Of a DNA stretch of 64,000 nt, positions 60,882 through 64,000 are shown piece by piece (position 1 is the stretch's first letter; each line of letters opens with the position of its first letter). This DNA comes from Vampirovibrio chlorellavorus (GTDB taxonomy: Bacteria; Cyanobacteriota; Vampirovibrionia; Vampirovibrionales; Vampirovibrionaceae), in assembly GCA_001858525.1 (NCBI GenBank), contig LAPX01000002.1:62001-126000 (forward strand). The letters are read 5' to 3'. The notes under the pieces were generated by a model. That model ran no database searches, was not told the DNA's origin, and worked only from the letters and a program-made list of their open reading frames with translations. Position numbers and translations under genes: made by a program.

Positions 60882-61046
60882 ATGAACGTACAATTCAAAG
60901 GCAACAACCCGTTGTTGTTACTGCAACAAAAAAAAGTGGCTCAGCAACAACAAGAAGCACAACAGCAAGCCAAATTGCTGAACGCCCTGCAAGCGGATAC
61001 CTTCGAAAAAAAGGGTCCTCAATTCGGCGGAAGCTGCTGCCATTAG
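60882..61046 (+). CDS. 54-residue Gln-rich peptide with C-terminal SCCH
   Basis: Not recognised. The ribosome binding site is perfect (AAAGGAGGTGA) 7 bases before the ATG, so translation is likely. The peptide begins MNVQFKGNNPLLLL, has a Gln-rich helical middle (QQKKVAQQQQEAQQQAKLL) and ends KKGPQFGGSCCH. The FKG near the start and GSCC at the end recur in the small protein encoded at 61166. A strong hairpin follows at 61081. It could be a small structural protein or a peptide precursor; I have no evidence for either. Confidence 0.72.
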   Translation: MNVQFKGNNPLLLLQQKKVAQQQQEAQQQAKLLNALQADTFEKKGPQFGGSCCH

Positions 61047-61080
61047 TTGATGAAACCCATTCGGGTCATCATGCCAATTT

Positions 61081-61115
61081 GCGTCGGTTCCGTTATTTTC
61101 AAACGGCGCCGACGC
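61081..61115 (+). terminator. Strong hairpin after the 54-residue peptide gene
   Basis: GCGTCGG pairs with CCGACGC and, inside, CCGTT with AACGG. The following tract is C/T-rich (ATTTCCCCTC), so termination is plausible but not certain. Confidence 0.55.
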
Positions 61116-61165
61116 ATTTCCCCTCTCCCAATCAAAGCCCCTAATCTCCTCTGAACCCCAACCCA

Positions 61166-61450
61166 ATGCTGACCATTTCCAACCCACCGAATGCCATCTA
61201 TTTTAAGGGAAGCTGCTGCGCACAAAAAATTACGCAGCCCAAGCCCGCCCCCACACCTCCTAACAGCGACTCCCAACCCGCTAAGTCCCCCACCGCCTCC
61301 CCAAAAGCAGACCCAGCGAGCAGCGGAATCATAGCGTCGCTCAAACAGCAGGTAAAACAGTGGGTTCAAGAATTCTGGCGAATTTTAACCACCGATTTTC
61401 TGGCCCTGTTTCAGGGTAATCCCCAAAAATCAGAAACAAAATCCAGTTAG
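61166..61450 (+). CDS. Small Pro-rich protein with FKGSCC motif
   Basis: Not recognised (94 residues). It begins MLTISNPPNAIYFKGSCCAQ, then a Pro/Ser/Lys-rich disordered stretch (KPAPTPPNSDSQPAKSPTASP) and a final amphipathic helix (IIASLKQQVKQWVQEFWRILTTDFLALF). FKG and GSCC are both shared with the neighbouring 54-residue peptide. No ribosome binding site is seen before the ATG, so the start is less certain. Confidence 0.55.
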   Translation: MLTISNPPNAIYFKGSCCAQKITQPKPAPTPPNSDSQPAKSPTASPKADPASSGIIASLKQQVKQWVQEFWRILTTDFLALFQGNPQKSETKSS

Positions 61451-61518
61451 CTGCTCCATTACAGGCCATTGAAAGTGACGTGCTCAGTCAGGGTATAGCA
61501 AGCGGGATACCCCGATTA

Positions 61519-62382
61519 CTAACGCGCCGAATCGCTAAACAGAAATCGCTTTTCAAACAGCGGCGTTTTGTACAGACTGTCGACGGTGACTGTTTGCACC
61601 GTGCCGGGGGGATTCAGTTCGTCCCAATTCACGTCCGGTTTTCGTTTTAACACCAACCGCACCAAAAAGCGGGGACGCAAGGGCTTGACCGCATACTCCT
61701 GACGCATGCGCTCGATCAGGGCAGGCACATCCTCAGAATTTTCCCGAGCGGCAAACAGATTCAGCACCACCCACTTGGTACAGTTAAAACTCAAGGGCGA
61801 TTCCAAGGGGGCTACCAGATTGTAATGGTGATTGACCGGCAGCAAGGATTGAAAGGGGTTGGCCTGCAAACGCTGTAACAAACGCTCCTGCAAGTCCATG
61901 GGGGGTAACAGCAGCAAGGCCTCCTTGCGATCGTTGATTTGCCCGTAGAAGAAATCCTTGATATTCTGCCGCCACAACAGTGCCGTCTTACGGTTATTGG
62001 CCGGATCCGAATACAAACTGTACGTGATCCACTCGCCGGTCACAGGCTCCTGAAATACAAAGCCCGAATGGGTCATACCCGTGGGATCAAAAAGGCGGGT
62101 AAATACCGATCCTTGCCGAGCCAGCACCCCCACCTTGGCGTTCTGCCGCTGAAGGGTCTCCACCACCCAATTGCTGAGGGTTTCGGCCAAAGCCAACTTT
62201 TTGCTGTTACTCCAAACATAGGGTTTCACAGGCAAACTGGCATAAGAGGACGTGAGGACAGAATCGCTGACCGCAGGCGAATGAGGTTCAGCCCAGGCCG
62301 GTGTCATCATCAGTGCCAGTGTCAAAAAAAACAGACTAACGAACCGCATGCCTTTTTGAGTGGAATGATCTAAATGCTTCAT
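61519..62382 (-). CDS. Secreted DUF2145-like protein
   Basis: An exported protein of 287 residues with signal peptide MKHLDHSTQKGMRFVSLFFLTLALMMTPAWA. The mature part has VGVLARQGSVFTRLFDPTGMTHSGFVFQEP, then DFFYGQINDRKEALLLLPPMDLQERLL, YNLVAPLESPLSFNCTKWVVLNLFAAR and a basic end. The order His (THSGF) then Cys (NCTKW) is that of the DUF2145 family, which resembles circularly permuted papain-fold proteins. The function is unknown. The assignment to DUF2145 is by memory of pattern and needs checking. Confidence 0.65.
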   Translation of the reverse strand: MKHLDHSTQKGMRFVSLFFLTLALMMTPAWAEPHSPAVSDSVLTSSYASLPVKPYVWSNSKKLALAETLSNWVVETLQRQNAKVGVLARQGSVFTRLFDPTGMTHSGFVFQEPVTGEWITYSLYSDPANNRKTALLWRQNIKDFFYGQINDRKEALLLLPPMDLQERLLQRLQANPFQSLLPVNHHYNLVAPLESPLSFNCTKWVVLNLFAARENSEDVPALIERMRQEYAVKPLRPRFLVRLVLKRKPDVNWDELNPPGTVQTVTVDSLYKTPLFEKRFLFSDSAR

Positions 62383-62648
62383 GAAAATCCTACTTTAAGA
62401 CCCAGCTTCACAACTTGCCCAAAAAGCGCTGCCATAATCATTCCAAAGAAATGGACGACCTCCAAGACTGCGCCTTCCAATACTGTAGCACAAGGCAACA
62501 CCCAACCTCATGCGTAACAGCTAATGCAGACGCACGGCAACTCAAAAAGAATGCCAAGCATCAACCGCACAACATTAGACAATGTGGGAATAGCCAGTCG
62601 ATAAAATCACCTTCAAAATAATCAGAATATGATCGACTGTTTCACAAA
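62383..62648. other. Intergenic region, nothing recognised
   Basis: Divergent region between the 61519 and 62709 genes. A plus-strand TTG-started frame (62415-62621) is not convincing. Confidence 0.5.
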
Positions 62649-62683
62649 ATTGATTTCACAAAAATTGATCTCAATTGATTTCA
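62649..62683 (+). repeat. Three direct repeats of ATTGATTTCA before the 62709 gene
   Basis: Copies start at 62649, 62664 (one base different) and 62674, spaced 15 and 10 bases. They lie 26 bases before the start codon and could be protein-binding sites or chance in AT-rich DNA. Confidence 0.4.
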
Positions 62684-62708
62684 AAGGATTGAAAGGGAGC
62701 GCCTTTCC

Positions 62709-63044
62709 ATGACCCAAAAAGACAAACCCAAGAAAAAAACGGGAGCTAGCAAACCTCAAAAAGCGGAAGCTGGCCTTTCGGAATCATTTAGTCAAGAGTC
62801 CCATTCCAGTCTGGAACTGGATGAAGCTGTCAGCCGAAAAGGGTATGACATGAACCTGGGCGGCAAACGCATGGGTGGGCCCACCGGGGGAGATTTTGCC
62901 GGCGGTGGTAGCGGACCAGCCATAGGGGCCAAACACCCGGCCGATGACAGTACTGCCGACCACTATGGCTCTCGGGAAGAAACCAATGCTGCCCTGGAGG
63001 ATAAAATTGCCATCCAGAATACCCTGAAACTGCACGAATATTAA
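62709..63044 (+). CDS. Small Lys/Gly-rich protein of unknown function
   Basis: Not recognised (111 residues). GGGAG lies 9 bases before the ATG. The first 25 residues are Lys-rich (MTQKDKPKKKTGASKPQKAE). The middle is Gly-rich and probably disordered (NLGGKRMGGPTGGDFAGGGSGPA). The end is polar (TADHYGSREETNAALEDK). No membrane helix or signal peptide. It converges with the 63051 gene, ending 6 bases from its stop. Confidence 0.65.
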   Translation: MTQKDKPKKKTGASKPQKAEAGLSESFSQESHSSLELDEAVSRKGYDMNLGGKRMGGPTGGDFAGGGSGPAIGAKHPADDSTADHYGSREETNAALEDKIAIQNTLKLHEY

Positions 63045-63050
63045 AAACGC

Positions 63051-64000
63051 TTACGAGGTCTTGCCGATCCCGTTGGCCCGATCAATTTTTTGCTGCATCA
63101 GGGCGGCAATGGCGGTTTGGGTAGCCCCGGCAAAGCTGGCCATTCCCAGTGACCACAGGTAAATCAACGGATAATTGGGGCGCGCAGCGCCACCTTTATT
63201 GAAACGCTTGAGGAAGTGACTCATTCGAGTGAGGACTTTGCCCAAGCCTCCCTCTTGCTTGGCCCAGTGGCTAAATTTATCAATAAGCCCCTGCCTGGAG
63301 GATTCCACAAAGGCCATCCCCTTAAGCTGCTTACCCAGAATGGCCTTTTTCAGCCCAAAACGACTGTGCTGCATCTCATCCAGAATGGCTTTTTTTCGGG
63401 CCTCAAAACTTTTTTTCTGATAGCCGGTAGATTCCTTGAACACATGGTTTAAAAAGGCTTCGGATAAGCCAAAGGCACCACAAATCCCGGCCCAAACCGG
63501 CACCATGGACCATTCCTTGCCTGCGGGGGTCAAATCATTTTCCCGGCCCATGACCTTCCGGGTGAAAGTCATCAGCTTCTGGGTAAAGGGGGTATCTTCC
63601 TTATGAATTTTAAGCGCCGCAAAGGCTTGAGCCCCAGCCACGGCAGCGGCAATCCCCGAGGAAACATAAATGGGCACCCCAAAGAAAAAAGCATTCACCG
63701 CCCCGGTCACCACCAGCGCGGAGGTAATTTTAAAAGCCCCAATCAGCTTGGAACCATTTATTTTGGACGACTCCTGCTGCTGAGTACCGTCCTTTGCCTT
63801 GCCGGAGGGCTTTCCCGAAACGCGGCCCTGTTGGGCCCTCGGGGAATCTTTCACAGAGCTGCCAGACGGGAGCGCTTCCGGTTTAGCAGGCGTCGCTTGG
63901 ACCGGCTCACAGAGGGGTGGGTCCGGAGGAGCGGACTTGCGACAAAGCCAGGATTTGGGTTGACTGCTCTGGGCAGATTCCGGTGAGGAATTCCCCCAGT
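63051..64000 (-). CDS. Membrane-associated protein of unknown function (5' end outside window)
   Basis: Not recognised. The frame is open from the stop at 63051 to the window edge. A GTG at 63854 is only an internal codon or an alternative start, because the sequence upstream stays open and codes for a Pro/Ser-rich stretch. Hydrophobic helices follow (IGAFKITSALVVTGAVNAFFFGVPIYV, GIAAAVAGAQAFAAL, VWAGICGAFGLSEAFLNHVF). A basic helical region and a last hydrophobic segment (LIYLWSLGMASFAGATQTAIAALM) complete it. The layout (Pro-rich start, weak membrane helices) is like 60013 and 22468. Confidence 0.72.
   Translation of the reverse strand, partial: WGNSSPESAQSSQPKSWLCRKSAPPDPPLCEPVQATPAKPEALPSGSSVKDSPRAQQGRVSGKPSGKAKDGTQQQESSKINGSKLIGAFKITSALVVTGAVNAFFFGVPIYVSSGIAAAVAGAQAFAALKIHKEDTPFTQKLMTFTRKVMGRENDLTPAGKEWSMVPVWAGICGAFGLSEAFLNHVFKESTGYQKKSFEARKKAILDEMQHSRFGLKKAILGKQLKGMAFVESSRQGLIDKFSHWAKQEGGLGKVLTRMSHFLKRFNKGGAARPNYPLIYLWSLGMASFAGATQTAIAALMQQKIDRANGIGKTS

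Noticed and set aside
63051-63854. GTG at 63854 as the true start of the last gene
   Set aside because: The frame stays open to the window edge and the upstream part codes for a plausible Pro/Ser-rich N-terminus, so the gene is most likely cut by the window.
1-64000. CRISPR arrays, insertion sequences, prophage or integrase genes
   Set aside because: I looked for regularly spaced repeats, transposase-like proteins and terminal inverted repeats around genes and found none; the repeats present are inside genes, terminators or the single palindrome at 28828-28980.

Overview
The window looks like a piece of chromosome from a motile, Gram-negative-type member of the non-photosynthetic sister group of cyanobacteria (Vampirovibrionia, formerly Melainabacteria). 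This placement is inference. It rests on the mix of genes: a long NusB, a galactolipid-synthase-type glycosyltransferase, Nfu/IscA-type Fe-S genes, an RND pump, many flagellins, and several proteins I cannot assign to any widespread family. I saw no rRNA, tRNA, CRISPR array, insertion sequence or phage genes.

Layout. 1-968: 3'-truncated EF-hand-like protein with a Thr-Pro linker. 1191-6702: ffh, ftsY and nusB on the minus strand, with three tandem type IV pilin-like genes on the plus strand between ffh and ftsY. 6931-13609: alpha/beta hydrolase, GmhB-like phosphatase, Crp-family regulator, HU, nadA, a DUF2490-like protein, folP and a small secreted protein. 13769-25481: eight flagellin genes on the minus strand, interrupted by one unknown membrane protein and a 29-codon ORF. 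25718-28784: a membrane protein and a secreted repeat protein. 29051-33159: bioF-like gene, nfu, iscA/erpA-like gene, a short-chain dehydrogenase and an MGDG-synthase-like glycosyltransferase. 33544-44526: GNAT protein, smpB, radical SAM/SPASM protein, gmk, hybrid sensor kinase, a 59-residue ferredoxin, mrp, rhodanese and mgtE. 44779-52803: CDF transporter, CsbD-like protein, a predicted sigma-28 small RNA, glycogen-debranching-like enzyme, GT4 glycosyltransferase, NapH/CcoG-like ferredoxin and a class III cyclase. 53493-59762: acidic EF-hand-like repeat protein and a tetR-MFP-RND operon. 60013-64000: lineage-restricted-looking proteins, including two small neighbours that share an FKG and GSCC signature.

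The most interesting signal is regulatory. Ten matches to the flagellar sigma-28 (FliA) promoter, TAAAGTTT-N11/12-GCCGATA, can be read in the window. Six lie before flagellins. Three near-identical ones lie before the pilin-like genes. One, at 46324-46350, starts a stretch with no gene, three hairpins and a strong terminator, so it probably makes a small RNA. In addition, seven of the eight flagellin leaders carry a small hairpin with GGA in its loop, which is the recognition pattern of CsrA. I infer a motility regulon controlled first by sigma-28 and then by a CsrA-like protein, and reaching beyond the flagellum to a set of pilin-like surface proteins and a small RNA.

The flagellins themselves look mosaic: central segments of three types are shared between genes whose ends belong to two different families. 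All promoter, hairpin and small-ORF calls are by eye from sequence and have not been computed or tested.
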